Origin: Endomychus coccineus
Taxonomy: Eukaryota; Arthropoda; Insecta; Coleoptera; Endomychidae
DNA: 64,000 nt
Direction of reading: 5' to 3'
NCBI GenBank assembly: GCA_958510875.1
Contig: OY294068.1
Location: 28,128,297-28,192,296 of the forward strand
Shown piece by piece: positions 46,301 to 58,157 of this stretch (positions are counted from its first letter, which is position 1; every line of letters begins with the position of its first letter). The translations under genes and the position numbers were made by a program. Below the pieces are notes generated by a model. It ran no database searches and had not been told where the DNA came from. It saw only the letters and a list, made by a program, of their open reading frames with translations.

Positions 46301-47366
46301 GCTCTTTGTAAATGAAATGACTGAGTCCAATTATCACCAAAATCAACTTAGACATCTCGGATGGAGTTAAAGTTTGACACGGTTTGAAAGTTATGAGAAA
46401 GTAACAGCCAAAGACATTGCTTGCACGCAAGCCTCTCATCGACAAGTCCAAAAATATGTGATAAGAGTAAGGCAAATGAATTATTCTTTAGGGAATTAGT
46501 TACATCTTGAATTCATTCAAGTAGCTGTTGATGGGCAGAAATATTCACTTGGTACATGTTTACCCATGAATTTAATATATAGGATTCAAATCTGGAAATT
46601 GTGGTGTCCAGTATATTGAGCTATTTATATATTATTTTTATCTACAGAGTGAAAATTTGAGAGAACAATCCAAAAGATTCATCAAAGCAGTTGTTTGGTT
46701 TATATTATTATCCATTTTACTATTCCTGTTTTTCAAGTCATTGAATAAATACAACACATGAGTCAACATGTTTTTAAATGAAAAAGAATTGCGTTTTTCG
46801 AATATAACGTATAATTAAATTTCAAATTCAATTAAAAATGAGATACAATGAATGTTTAGTAGCATTTTAATTTAATAACTCATATTATTTTACAAAAATA
46901 ATTCACAAATAATTTATAACGAACCAATATATTTTGAGTAACTTAAAATATGTTCATATTATTGGAATACATATTATTAAAATATACAAATAATGAATTA
47001 AGAAGGAAATGGAAATTTGTTAAAACTAAATTAAATCAGATGCAATGATTCAATAATTTTTATGTTTTTAGGATGTTAATACTTACAAATAATATAATAA
47101 AATTTAAACCTAACCAACAACAGAAAATAATATTTTGTCATTTATCGAATACTTAAGTACCCACTGATCTTAAATTGATTTGCATTTGAAAGCATAAAAC
47201 ACTGATATGAACAATTATGTTTAAGCTCGAAGGAGTTGCAAAGCTCATTCCAATTTCGGAGCATTAAAAGAATAATAAAATCATGAAGTTGGATGGTTGT
47301 GGAGGTAAATTACGAATGAATACAATTAAAAATAAACCTAAAAGATAGTTACTAAAGTGTATTACC
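46301..47366 (-). other. Probable 3' UTR and downstream flank of hth
   Basis: AT-rich sequence directly after the hth stop codon on the minus strand. No conserved element is obvious. ATTAAA-type poly(A) signals occur on the minus strand (for example TTTAAT on the plus strand near 46,868), but I cannot tell which is used. Confidence 0.4.
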
Positions 47367-47509
47367 TCATAGATGGTGTCCATAATATTCGGCGGGGTAA
47401 TGTGCGTATTGGTTGTGAAAGGCGGGATCTCCAGGTGGTCGGTGCATCATCTGTTGTCCGTCCATCATGTAGCCCATGGTGCCGTCGGGACTGTACGCGC
47501 CACTAGGAC
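47367..47509 (-). CDS. hth: homothorax, terminal coding exon
   Basis: The minus strand reads, after a splice acceptor (TTTTCTCCACATGCAG, ending at 47,510), GPSGAYSPDGTMGYMMDG, QQMMHRPPGDPAFHNQY and AHYPAEYYGHHL followed by TGA (47,367-47,369). This is the conserved C-terminal tail of insect Homothorax, the Meis-class TALE homeodomain cofactor that binds Extradenticle, takes it into the nucleus and patterns appendages, eye and nervous system. The exon starts in phase 1. Its first two bases complete the Gly codon begun by the last G of the exon at 53,282-53,340, so the two join in frame as SNRAGPSGAYSP. The 215-base open frame that continues upstream past the acceptor is intronic. A GGTAAT directly follows the stop and could act as a donor if the 3' UTR is spliced. 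Confidence 0.93.
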
Positions 47510-48504
47510 CTGCATGTGGAGAAAACACTGTTAGTGGTGTAACACGCTGCCCTGAGACTGCAGCTTCTGCAAACCCCTGCACCGGTATGCCATCACGGGC
47601 TTGTATCGCGGAGCGATCGCATCTCCCCTCGGCCTGTCAAGCGTCGATTGTATGCCGTGGTGATGGATCGGTCCGCGAGGGTCAATAGCTTCCACCATTT
47701 CTCTTAGCCTGTCTCCAACAGGAACGAAAAACTCGGAGATCGATATTCAACGGAAGAATATTCTAACAGCATTATTGCTTTTCTCGTGTGTGACTAAAGT
47801 TCTGAACGCGAAGCCGTTGGATGAATTCTAAGTACTTCAAGAATTTGGTATACGAGATGCAGGCGATATTGCAAAAAAATGGCTATTGCCAAATGAATGA
47901 AATTCACACAGATGCAGCTAATGGTGACCTAGACAAAGATGCTTGAACACGACAAAACACCCGAATTTCACGATCTTTTTTTGTACATCTTTTGACAACT
48001 TCTAAAAAGATCTGGCGGAAAGTAGCTACCTTTAATGTTATGGGAACAATTATTCATCCCCTCTGTTCATCGACTTCTGTAATTGAATCTCATCTTGTTT
48101 TACTGCGAGATACATAATGGTTTCGACTCGACAAATGATGGCATACAAGTGTGGAGAATATTATATTTCAATGAAAAATTTGCAAAACCTTAATCTAGAT
48201 TATCTTCTTCAACGTTTTCATGTAAGCCCATTTAATTGTGATCAACATAGAAAGTTAAATTGTTTCATAAAATTGCGTTTGCCCTTTTTTCGGAGAAAAA
48301 TACATTTTGCTTGTGATAATTTAAACATATTCAGTGAGATACCTCAGAACATCGTTCACGATTTTGGTTGTATTTTTTGCCCATTTTATGCATACGAACA
48401 TTTTCATCATATCATAAACTAGTTATATCTAGAAATTCAGCTGGTTTGGTAACGATTCTGAAATGTTTTTAGTTCAATCAATCAATCAAAACGGGGACGT
48501 CTAT

Positions 48505-49260
48505 TCATTTAGACCACTGGAATGGGACCTTTGTGTGCCCCTTGGAACAAAACTCAGTCCATGAGGCCTGAGGTAGAGCCAATGGTGGAAATATTGCTTG
48601 TACTGATATCTCTCTTGACCTCAGGCGACAGCTCAGGAGAAGCCTTGGGCATTTCACTAAGATGTGAAAGGCAGTTTCTCTGTCACTTTACATCTACTAT
48701 AGCCTGGGTCATCAAAAATGCCCAGTAAGTGCAGATGTTTGTTCCAGAGAGAGTGACCTGCAAGAAGTTAGTTCAGCCCAAGCCTCCCTGCACTCCAAAA
48801 TATTATAGACTCAAAGTGCGCCCAGGGCCCCTTGATCCGAGAATAGAACGGCGTCTTGCAAAGGCTCACCTTCATGAACAAAAACGTTCAGTTCAATATC
48901 GAGGGTAGCTCCAAGGTACTTCACTGAGCCTTTGGGATACGAGGTCTTCCTGAACAGATGTAGGCTCTAGTAGGGGTCCTCGTGAAAAAAACACTTGGTC
49001 AGGACTCACTCAGCCTGACACCAGTAAGCCACGATGGCAAGTACATTTTTCTGCAGGTCAAATAAGGTAGCTGCCAAGTCATGATCATAGGCGTGGGCAA
49101 AAACCCAGCCTCGTTCAGCTTGGTTATCAAACTGTCTATAACCAGACACCAGAGGAGCGGAAACTGTACTCCTCCCTGATGACACCCTCTTGTGGCGTGT
49201 GTGCATGCTACGCAACATGCCGTTATCAGTCGCTGGAGAGCATGGTTGCGATACAGGTAA
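48505..49260 (-). pseudogene. Decayed R1/Loa-type LINE reverse transcriptase in hth intron
   Basis: Minus-strand fragments of an RT: GCHQGGVISP-like pieces (about 49,190; motif B region), SLITKLNEAGFFAHAYDHDL (49,120-49,060), where YADD has become YDHD, LFDLQKNVLAIVAYWCQAE and VKYLGATLDIELN (about 48,910). The thumb region then jumps to C-terminal remnants such as ETAFHILVKCPRL. Stops and frameshifts run throughout, with the RNase H largely missing. Its orientation is the same as the host gene. Confidence 0.7.
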
Positions 49261-50640
49261 TCAAGGTATGGTCAAATTCCGCATTTCTTAGCAGCATGGC
49301 ACATTAAGTTATAGTTTAAGTTATGCAATGAGATAAGACGTTATATTTACAACAAGTGTGTATATGTATATACAAACAATACAAAGTATTATAGTAAATG
49401 TATGGTTTGTGGTGTTTAATTATGTAGGTATCTACTATTTCAAAATAAAATCGACGTTCTAGTATTTGCAGGAGCTTTATTATTTATTTTGCAGTTCGCG
49501 AACACTGCCAGTTCGTTCCTTTACAGCAGTCCTTTGTTCAGGACTCTAGCCACATCCTCGCCATTAATAATCACCGCCCCCGGTTACGATGCAGCGCGAA
49601 TTTTTGAAATAAAAATTCCGACACCATTCACCTTGGCCACGATAACCGATCATACAAGACTTTCCACTTACACGTTCTATCAGCCTCGATTGCCGACCTA
49701 GGATCGGCCCATATCTTTACAAAAAACGTACGACAACATTAAGCTCTAATGGAAATCACGATTCATTAAAAAAAATTAGATAAGGCCGGCCACATAATAC
49801 GTCAGATTTATTGAGCCGCGTGAATCGGTATCAATGTGAGTGTTTTACAGAGATCTCCGGTGCAGGGAAGGGCAATCACATTCACATATAGCTTCAATTA
49901 GCACAAATTTGAATATCGGATCATTTCAAGAATGCATCTTGTCATGGAATATTTCATTCCCGCAAACTTATAAATATTCGTGCGCGTTTAACGCTTGTTA
50001 TTTCTAAAGGAATATTAATCATTATATTTGAATACCCGTGCCGCCAATATCTTTTCGAATTGCATTAGTGTCTTGGTAACATGCAACGCTAATCCTGAAG
50101 GACGGAATAATAAACAATATCTTTGGCAAAATAGAGAACTGTTTTATTTCTTACACAGTTGTCAACGGTAAATGAATAATTCCGATAATAATAATTTAAA
50201 AACTGATGGGGTATCAAACATTTCAAATGTATCGATAGATTCAATTTAGAAAAATCTTGTGAACAGGATTCGATTTCCAAATATGCCGCCGTTAGTCAGT
50301 GTACAAATGTCGCAATGTCGTATTTAAAGTGAAACTTTTTATGGGACACCATGGAGCGCTCGGGGGATGTTGGGAGTGATACCGTCTGCTGTTTTGCTAA
50401 GAAGGGATGGTTAAGACTATTGGTATATGAATTCTCTATATTTTGAGTATCCAAAAAAATGCATCATTACAAATCCAACAGCAATAACTGTCATAAAGGA
50501 AAAAAATTAAAGTGAAAAAAAAATCAACTGTGACCAATAACGAAAAACGACACAAAACTGTGAGATAAAAAATGTACGATACAAAAATTGAAAGAAAAAC
50601 ATCATAGTTTCACATTAATCATGTAAGTATATATGCATGA
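49261..50640. other. hth intron, with a GC-richer block at about 49,480-49,960
   Basis: No gene recognised. Bases about 49,490-49,720 and 49,785-49,900 stand out from the AT-rich surroundings (for example CCATTAATAATCACCGCCCC and GATTTATTGAGCCGCG). They contain several TAAT/TTTATT homeodomain-type core motifs. Position in the last intron of a developmental regulator makes a conserved enhancer possible, but the sequence alone does not show it. Confidence 0.35.
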
Positions 50641-50684
50641 CTTTCGTAGGGGAGTCTGTAGTAACTAGGTGAGAAGGGATTGAA

Positions 50685-51290
50685 ACTGTAGTCGCTCTCG
50701 CTAAAGCGGGGGTGGAAGAACCACTGATTGGACCAGAGCCAACGTGTGGCATTTCTCATGTCACAGCAAAATTTGTGATCCAAAAATGGCTCGAGACAGA
50801 GCACAGTGTCCACTGGTGAGAACAGCCCCGTATGTCGCACTCCAAGCGACTGATGGGAGATCTCCAGCAGCAACGAGTGAAAAATCTGCTGACGTTCAGC
50901 AAACAAGAAATAGGCAATCTTGTTGCATTCCTGGCCGGACACGCCCCATGCAACAAACATCTCTGTACGATGGGTTTGGTAGATCACCCCACACGCAGGG
51001 GCTGCGTCGTGGAAGAAGTGACACCCATGCATGTGCTGTGTCAGTGCATGGGATACGCGGTTGGTCTTCGGACATAACCTCGGAGACGATAAAACTACAC
51101 CCGAGGAAATCAGAAGTATCCCATATATCAGACTGATAAGAAGATAGCAATATTTGAGGGCACAATAGGACACTAGGCTCCCCCTGGAAGGAGAACCAAC
51201 CTCACGGGGGAGGGGTTTTAGTCGGTAAGAATCCGGCACACCCGGGGGCACGGGCCCCCGAGGCGTATATGCAAGATCCCATCCCCCCTC
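50685..51290 (+). pseudogene. 3' end of a R1/Loa-type LINE in hth intron
   Basis: The plus strand reads ALAKAGVEEPLIGPEPTCGI (end of RNase H region), KRLMGDLQQQRVKNLLTFSK, AFLAGHAPCNKHLCTMGLVD and EEVTPMHVLCQC. This is the typical C-terminal segment of such elements with a zinc-binding C..H..C pattern. In-frame stops are present (for example at about 50,819). The following 3' UTR has the usual GC-rich hairpin (CGGGGGCACGGGCCCCCG, about 51,242-51,262) and ends about 51,290. 5'-truncated and inactive, inserted opposite to hth. Confidence 0.8.
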
Positions 51291-52535
51291 TACGCAAAAA
51301 AGTGTATATGAACGTAAATAAACAAGTGAACCTGTTTTTTTTTTCAAATTTCGTTCGAATATGTTTCCTTCAATTTTGTTATAGTACAAGTTTTATCTCA
51401 CTTTTTTATGTCGTTTATCGTTACATGTCGAAGTTTATTTTGATTTTCTTTAATTCATGTTTTCAGTAGAAGCAGTCTCTAAAGCATTTCACTTATCGCT
51501 GATAGATTTGAACTGACGCATTTTTTTTTGAATATCCAAAATTTATGAGAATTCATAGCAATAATTTTAACAGAAATAACATTTTCAATTCATTAGTTCA
51601 TGTTGACAATAAGAGTGACAACAATTTTTGGGTACATATGAAACACTATGATGTCAATATTCAAAGACGAAAAAAGTTTGTATCTATTGTAGTGAGATTG
51701 AGTTTTGTAGCAATATTTAGACAGGACATCTATGAATGAAATGGTATCGGTTGTCCAAACCGACCTGAGAGATGATAATCCAATAGTTCTGAACAGCAGA
51801 ACTTGTAGAGTTCGACTGTTCTTTTTGGGGTATAATAAAATACCGTAGAGGACATGTTCCAATGCTATCTACCTACGAAAATATAGATGTACCACTCAGA
51901 AACCTTTGCAATATCGAATATTGAATCGCAAAAAGAAATTAAAAGTTATTCTAATTGCCTATTGAGCGTATTCAAAAAACCCCGTAGATCAAAATGGCGA
52001 AAATATCATCAGATTATCTGTGCCAAACTTTTGGAAACAGATTTAATTTTGGTTTTAAGGAGATAAGAGAAATATTGGTTAAGAAAGAAGAGAGTGGATT
52101 GTCCATTGCATATCTATTTGCTAGTGATTTTTGTTGAAAGGGAAATAATTTTGTACTGGAGATATTAATATTTGAAAGCCGTTTCTCAGAAATCTTTATC
52201 GACTCAGGGATTGGGATGTTTGTAAATAGGAAACAACATCAAATGAAGCGCAAGTATCACCAGGTTGAAGTTTGCAAACTTCCAATTTTGTAATTAGTTG
52301 CAAAGAGTATTTTACCGATATACTTGCGAACGGTTAGAAGTTGTTAAGCATGGGATAATCAATGTTTGAAAAGATTGGTGTCATGAAATTAAACGGTTTG
52401 TGAATTACAGTTTAGGAAGATAAGCATTCGAAACCTTAATTTTGTATTTTAAATTATCGTAGATCACAAATATATAGGATTTTAATATTATATTTGCTAA
52501 TTAATGCAATTAGATGATGATGTTCTAGAAATCTG
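51291..52535. other. hth intron, no feature seen
   Basis: AT-rich intronic sequence; short open frames have no recognisable domain. Confidence 0.3.
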
Positions 52536-52539
52536 TTCA

Positions 52540-52910
52540 TAGGAACCGTTATTGAGCATATCAGAGAGATGACTGGAATCCTAATCGGTCACTGTCGTTT
52601 TAACAAGCACCTACACACTATGGGCATCACAGATGACCCAATATGTAAGAAATGCCGAGAGGCGGATGAAACTGCCACTCACATCCTGTTGGAATGCCCA
52701 GCATTAGCAAGCCTCAGACCCCGTCACTTCGGAGAATCAGAGCTGCTCCCAGAAGAAGTTATGGAAGCCAGCACTGGCAATATTCTGGGTTTCTGGGGGG
52801 CCACAAACCTGCTAGAATAGGCTTCTGACCACGGGGCCTACCTTGGGCCCCACGAAATGGCCTAAGTGCATTTAGGTGCTAAGCCCCTTCCTCTCAAGTG
52901 ATCATGATGA
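52540..52910 (+). pseudogene. 3' end of a second R1/Loa-type LINE
   Basis: An 83-codon frame (52,569-52,817) reads TGILIGHCRFNKHLHTMGIT, DDPICKKCREADETATHILL and ECPALASLRPRHFGESELLP. That is the C-x2-C..H..C module ending the polyprotein of R1/Loa-type LINEs, well preserved and ending at a natural stop. The 3' UTR follows with paired GGGGCCTACC/TTGGGCCCC sequence to about 52,900. Only this tail was inserted, a normal result of incomplete reverse transcription. It is a relative of the copy at 50,685 but not the same copy. Confidence 0.82.
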
Positions 52911-53281
52911 CATAAAAATGGTATTTCAATTATCTGCTTTTAAGTAATAATAGTTTTTCTCCGCGATGTCAAGATTCTGATAGAATTATTAGACTCTTAT
53001 ACGTTCAATATGAATGTTCAAGAATTGTCTTGCATTTGTTCTGAATAATAGCATCACCTTGAAAGTTACGAGACGAAGTCATCAATTAAATCCTCTGTAG
53101 CTAATTTCTTACAATCGATTGCAAAATTAAGACCTTCATTTTATATTTTATTGTTTAAACTTTGTCGATAAAACTGGTTTATTTTGAACTCATCTAACTA
53201 CCTTCTTATTTTCCGTACGTTATAAATCACCTTATATAGCAACTTACATTAATCGTCGATCATAATAAAATTCAAACATAC
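52911..53281 (-). other. hth intron 5' end
   Basis: Intronic sequence beginning on the minus strand with the donor GTATGT directly after base 53,282. No other feature is seen. Confidence 0.5.
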
Positions 53282-53340
53282 CTGCTCGATTCGACTGATC
53301 TATCATGGGCTGAACTATCCTACGCCTTGCATTGATGAAC
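53282..53340 (-). CDS. hth: homothorax, 59-bp exon encoding end of homeodomain
   Basis: Between a strong acceptor (CTCTCTTCTCGTTTCAG, minus strand) and a donor (GTATGT), the 59 bases read FINARRRIVQPMIDQSNRA. The exon begins in phase 2, so the first G completes the invariant Trp codon of the third homeodomain helix (WFINARRR), and it ends one base into a Gly codon. Helix 3 makes the base-specific DNA contacts; the Asn and Arg residues are intact. A homeodomain exon cut at WF and ending after SNRA has the same boundaries as in Meis genes in general. The preceding exon, with the rest of the homeodomain, is not visible up to base 64,000, so that intron is longer than 10.6 kb. Confidence 0.95.
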
Positions 53341-54900
53341 CTGAAACGAGAAGAGAGAAACAGAATGGATTAGTAGATGATAGTGAAAGTGTCAGTGTTC
53401 GTCAAAATCGCGCTGCAACTAATTCGACACGACACCGGAAATGATTGGGTTTTCTATCGACCGATTGGACGCGTTTCCGACGCGAATGAAACAAATGTAC
53501 AACATACATCAGCGGCGGACTGTTGCAAATTCATTTATTTATGTATAAGAGATGTGAAAACTGTTTTTCCAATCATTGTACGGCTGACTCTCAATTATGA
53601 AACAGCGGGAACAGTGTCTCATAAACGATTCTACACCATTGTTTTATTTACATTCGTAATCAGTCGGATTTACATATATGTTTTTTTAGACTAAAAAGAA
53701 GTAGTAACTATCGAGAAACTTTATTCAATATTCTGCAGATTATTGTGCATTATTATGGTTATTACTTTATCTTGAAAATAGAATACTTAATAATGGTTAT
53801 ATAGCACAATTGGCAAAAGCAAGGTAAATAAAATAATATAATACTATAGAAAGATTGCAATATTTGTTTGCAATAACAGCCTTCATTGATTCGTGCAAAT
53901 AACACCTCATCATGGGGTGATGGCATGTCGGATGTTTAATAGTACTGAATGAGGAATTATTTAAATTGAATGATGAAATGAAAAAATAATTCTTCCACAA
54001 CCCAGCGTCATTCATAGAATAAGTTGCTAACTACATACAATTACCTACTATATATTATCCCTCAAGTACTATAATATACTAGCTATTGTCCGCGGTCTTC
54101 ACTAGTGTTTCACAAGACAAGATTTCTTGTCTTGCGAGGACTAATGTTGCATTGATTTGGGTAATAAGCTCTAAAATTAAAACATTTGGGAAAAATAACC
54201 TCGTTCGTGAATTTTAAATGAAAAACCAGATAATAATCTCGTTTACAGTTTAACGGCAGATTAGAAAAATACGAACAATGTTATGTTTCTCAAAAAAGTC
54301 TCATGTAAACCGCATCCTTTTATCTTCACTTATAGTGGTAATACCCCGTTAACACACGAAAATGGAACATCCTGTATAGAAATGGAAGTGAATAGATAAT
54401 TCTGTCGGATACACATCTTAGGAAGTTATAAATAAGTTCATAGGATGGACGATAAAATGGAATGCAGAATTTTAAATTATTATTTTTGTCCTTTCACCCT
54501 GTTGCTGTCAAAATTCCTCTCTTGCAAGGGAAGATTTCTTACGATTTTTCGTTCTTACGTTTTGTTGGTGACGTCATCGCAAGAATTTTGTGCAAGACGA
54601 ACACCGGAATTTGACAAAATAAAAGAAAAATGGGAATTTGAAATAAACGAAAACATTGCAGAAGAAAGGGCGCAAAAAGCCATAGATATATGGTTGTGGT
54701 GAACATTTCGATACCAAGTACCGAAATTTAGGGAAAATTACAAGTATTTACGCGATCAGGACACATCGCAACATATTAAAAATGAGAACTAGTTAAGAAG
54801 AATTCTATACTTAAGTTCCTGATTTATGCAGAGATGGCAAAAATTGGGTTATAAAAGAGATAACACTGTGGATATATTATAACACTATTCATGAGTAATA
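53341..54900. other. hth upstream intron
   Basis: No gene. Bases about 53,400-53,520 are less AT-rich and could be regulatory. A palindrome CAAGACAAGA/TCTTGTCTTG (54,113-54,134, 2-base spacer) echoes the CAAGAC motifs at 40,790-42,000. A fragment ending ACATCCTGTATAG near 54,365 resembles a common insect repeat end, but I cannot assign it. Confidence 0.35.
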
Positions 54901-54929
54901 ATCACCCTTACCCACTAAAAATACTATTA

Positions 54930-54975
54930 AAGTACTGAAGACCTTTTGTCTACTTGCTAGGCATCATCAGAGTGA
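54930..54975 (-). ncRNA. Possible decayed hammerhead near PLE family 3
   Basis: The minus strand has CTGATGA (54,964-54,970) followed by a stem II-like GCCTA-GCAA-TAGAC with one mismatch. The expected GAA box is degraded (ACAAAAGGTC). It lies 5' of, and opposite to, the PLE fragment at 55,180, the same inverted placement as the left terminal repeat of the element at 25,328. Tentative. Confidence 0.35.
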
Positions 54976-55122
54976 ACTAAATTATAAATCGAAATGTGGC
55001 TGTTTAAATAGTATTTGGGGATAATAATGTAAACAATGAGTTACCCGGAATTTATTAAATTGCTTTTGTGTTCTAAAAGTGATAAGCTTCCTTGGAAATG
55101 GTGTGATCTGTAGCCAAAATAT

Positions 55123-55261
55123 ATTTTTCACCATTATTTTTCTTTATATGGACAAAATGTACCTTCTATTTTGTCCCATCGTGTTCAAAATGCTATGTGG
55201 CTCAAACATTTCAACTTATTATAAGGAAAATCCCATATAAAGAAAAATAATGGTGAAAAAT
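55123..55261. repeat. Perfect 29-bp inverted repeat, 81-bp spacer
   Basis: Bases 55,123-55,151 and 55,233-55,261 are exact inverse complements (core TTTTTCACCATTATTTTTCT). They border the start of the PLE fragment. Perfect arms in an otherwise decayed area suggest a recent local inversion or duplication. Confidence 0.8.
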
Positions 55262-55467
55262 CAGTGGTAGCCGAACATATTTTGAATACAGGTAACACCA
55301 TTTCTGAAGAAATCTTATCAGTTTTGAAACACAGTACAGACAAATATCTAGGTAATTTGGAAGGAATAGAAATGTATAAGCGAAGAAGCAATTTATTAGG
55401 TTCCGATTTATCTACAGCTGAGGGTAACCCATTGCTTACATTATTTCACACAAATAGTATTTAAACA
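55180..55467 (+). pseudogene. Penelope-like element C-terminal fragment (family 3)
   Basis: The plus strand reads VAEHILNTGNTISEEILSVL, then LGNLEGIEMYKRRSNLLGSD and AEGNPLLTLFH before a stop. AEHILNTGH followed by LEAI-IYK and NLLNSD is the region after the GIY-YIG core in Penelope-like proteins, containing the last catalytic Glu (here LEGIE). The reading is intact for 66 codons but has no RT. It differs in sequence from the other two PLE families in the window. Confidence 0.7.
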
Positions 55468-57508
55468 GGCTCCTTATCAACCCTGAATAAATCGGGCTTC
55501 AAACTTATTTTTCGTTATGAAGGAAAAAGAAAGTTATTTGTTTTTGTAATTTTTTACATGTTTCTTCTAATAAAGCAACACTTTTTAATTGAGTTGATAG
55601 CAGAATTTCTATTATTTAATTTTGTAAACTGAATAATATGTACCTACTCCTACCGGCCCTACCTACTATCATACTAACTTTGCAATAGTAGCAAAACAGG
55701 TTTGATCGCATGAAATATTTGTTCTTACTAATATTTAACAGAAATCACGTTGTTATTTTTTACTTCCGTCACTATAGGTAGTAGGTATTAGTTTAAGGGA
55801 AATATTGTAATAGACCCAACAAAAAAATTCCGGATTTTTGCGGATATACCCGTTTTGAGCATTTCTGAATCGATTCAGAGTATTTTTGACATGATGTCTG
55901 TCGTACTTCACTGTGCAAACGATTGCGCCGTACCTATTGGTCGTATTGAGTTGAAATTTTGCAGATCACTAGAAAGCGGTTGAAAAGGGAACTGTATTGT
56001 TTTTCGGAACTACCGCGTTTCGAGTGTTATTTTTGACGTTCATCTTCAGGTTTTCAAATGGAATTATAGTATTTTATCGAACCATAAGAACAACCATGGT
56101 TTTACGGTTATAAATGTATATCCACTTGCATATATTCAACCCGCAGAAGTGTCCGAAATTCTTATTTTAAGATTCACTGTCTAGGTTTGTCTTTATTCTG
56201 TGGAAAATTTTGTTAGTTTATGTGACAACAAGTATCACTATAAAACAAGGACTTATGAAACAATGCCCGGCGCAAAAAACTAATACCATTAGGAAAAGTG
56301 AGGGTGAGGAGGATAATGCCTGTATTTAAGATGACTTTCCAGGGAACATTTTTACAAAATTATCGATTATTGTCGAATTATATTTATCTATTTTATCATT
56401 CAATATTATTGGTTCCTGTGTTTGAAATCAGAACGGTTCTGAAAATATGGCGCAGTTCCCTCGGTTTACTAATATGATATTATTTTGGCGCATGCACCAT
56501 TTAGTGTTGAGTAATGAGTAAAAAGTAAAGTATACTTCTAAACTTACGACCTACTTCAAATTATTTTATACGCGTACTTCTTACACGTATAATACAGATG
56601 AAAAGCGAGGAGAAAACTTGAATCAACCTGTACATTGTTCTAAGATGAAAATTAATAAGAACCCTATAATAATTCACCAAATTAGTTGTATTTTTGTTTT
56701 CAGTTCATATTCGTTCATTCTGGCAAGCATTATATTTATCAAATCCAATGAAATTATAAAGGTCTTCTGGGAGGCCGTCGAGGGCGTCTGTTGTATTACT
56801 TTATAAAGTAATTTTCTCTCTAGGCAGAGGTGTAAAGGGATGCAATTTCTTGATGAAAATGGAGGCTCGCAAGTTTGCGGGCAACGCTGGTGTCGTGTAC
56901 GGGCCGTATTTCGATTATCCTGCATTTCTCAGGCGAGCATCCCTGCTTCGCATCACACATAAACAAAATTACTAGGAATTTTGTAGGATCAGTTTCCCCT
57001 ATCCATTAGGGTGCGCTTCCCACGGCGACTATTACAGTTGCATCGTTCCCTGTAATCATAAAAGCAACGGAAGTGTGCTACATCGATTCCTGATGTATAC
57101 AGTCACAACACTTCATCTTTCCAGCATTTTGCATAGTTTCCTTTCACCCTGAAAATTTCATACAGACATATCTTACGAAGCATAATGGAGTTTAATTGTA
57201 TGTTTCTCTCCATTGCAATTCGTCAGGCTTTTAAGTTTATCATTTGGATCTATAATGTATCATGAGATTCTTTTATTTTTTCCGCTTGTTAACAATCTAA
57301 GTTGATCATTTTTGGATTGATAGAGTCTATTGTAGAAAAAGAAGTTAAAGTATTAGGATATCGTGCATTCTGCCATGATAACAAGAAGTTGATTTCTTCT
57401 AAAAGCTGAATGCAGTGATATGAAAAAATAATTGATATATAAATATAGAAAGTGGTGAGTTATGAATTACCTCTGGGTAATTTTTATCAATCAATGAGTA
57501 TTTCAGTA
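55468..57508. other. hth upstream intron, non-coding
   Basis: No gene. Bases 55,800-56,090 include tracts such as AAATTCCGGATTTTTGCGGA typical of repetitive DNA, but I cannot name the family. Bases about 56,860-57,110 are less AT-rich. Confidence 0.3.
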
Positions 57509-58157
57509 AGAGGGTAAGGTGAAGAGTTGAAAAATGGAACAAGAAATGTATTTGGTCAAAACTTATTGTATTTATCAACAAAATCTCCTAGTAGCCTCGT
57601 CCAACCTTTTTCAAATTTTTCGATTCCTTCCAGATAATGCCATTTCGGTAATCCTTCACAGTCGGCGTTTACCTCATCCCATTTCCCTTCTCGCCGAGTC
57701 ATTTTTCCAAGTTCGGAAATAGATAAAAGTCGGAGGGGGCCAAATTTGGTGGATGGCGAACCAATCGTAGAGCAATTCCTGCCTGTGCGATGTCCTGGGG
57801 GTAGAGCACTTTTTCCTTTGTCAAATGCGGCCGCTTTCGCTTCAAATCGGCGTCGAATCGATCCAATAGTTCTGCATAATATACGCCGGTGATCGTTTTG
57901 CCCTTTTCAATACCGTGTGCATCCAAAAAAATTGTCGGAATGACTTTGTTGGCCGATAAACCCACGTTGGCCTTTTCCCAATCGATGGTGAAAAGTCCCC
58001 ATAATGTTTGACAAGCGATGCTTTGGTTTGCGTAATATTATTTCCAAGCAAGAAATAATTTTTAATCAAGACCCGAAATTCAATGTTTCCATGTTTACAA
58101 AAATCTTCAAGGCTGCTTGCTTTCGATGTATGTCAAAACAGAACTGAATGACATGTT
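57509..58157 (-). pseudogene. Mariner family 1 (copy c), internally deleted
   Basis: One end (AGAGGGTAAGGTGAAGAG after TA, 57,509) matches the family TIR. Minus-strand coding runs MIKNYFLLGNNITQTKASLV (about 58,069-58,010), then jumps to LSANKVIPTIFLDAHGIEKG (second catalytic Asp present), LLDRFDADLKRKRPHL and LAPSDFYLFPNLEK (third Asp present). The first Asp region is deleted. The upper end breaks off near 58,157 without a recognisable TIR. Non-functional. Confidence 0.85.

Noticed and set aside
47510..47582. Extension of the hth terminal exon to the upstream ATG
   Set aside because: A clear acceptor at 47,510 and in-frame joining to the 53,282 exon show this part is intronic.
50619..51389. 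256-codon minus-strand open frame
   Set aside because: It is the antisense shadow of a LINE 3' end whose plus-strand translation matches a known C-terminal module.
53377..53694. 105-codon plus-strand open frame next to the hth exon
   Set aside because: It lies in the intron opposite to hth, with no domain, and begins in a GC-richer tract that alone could keep a frame open.
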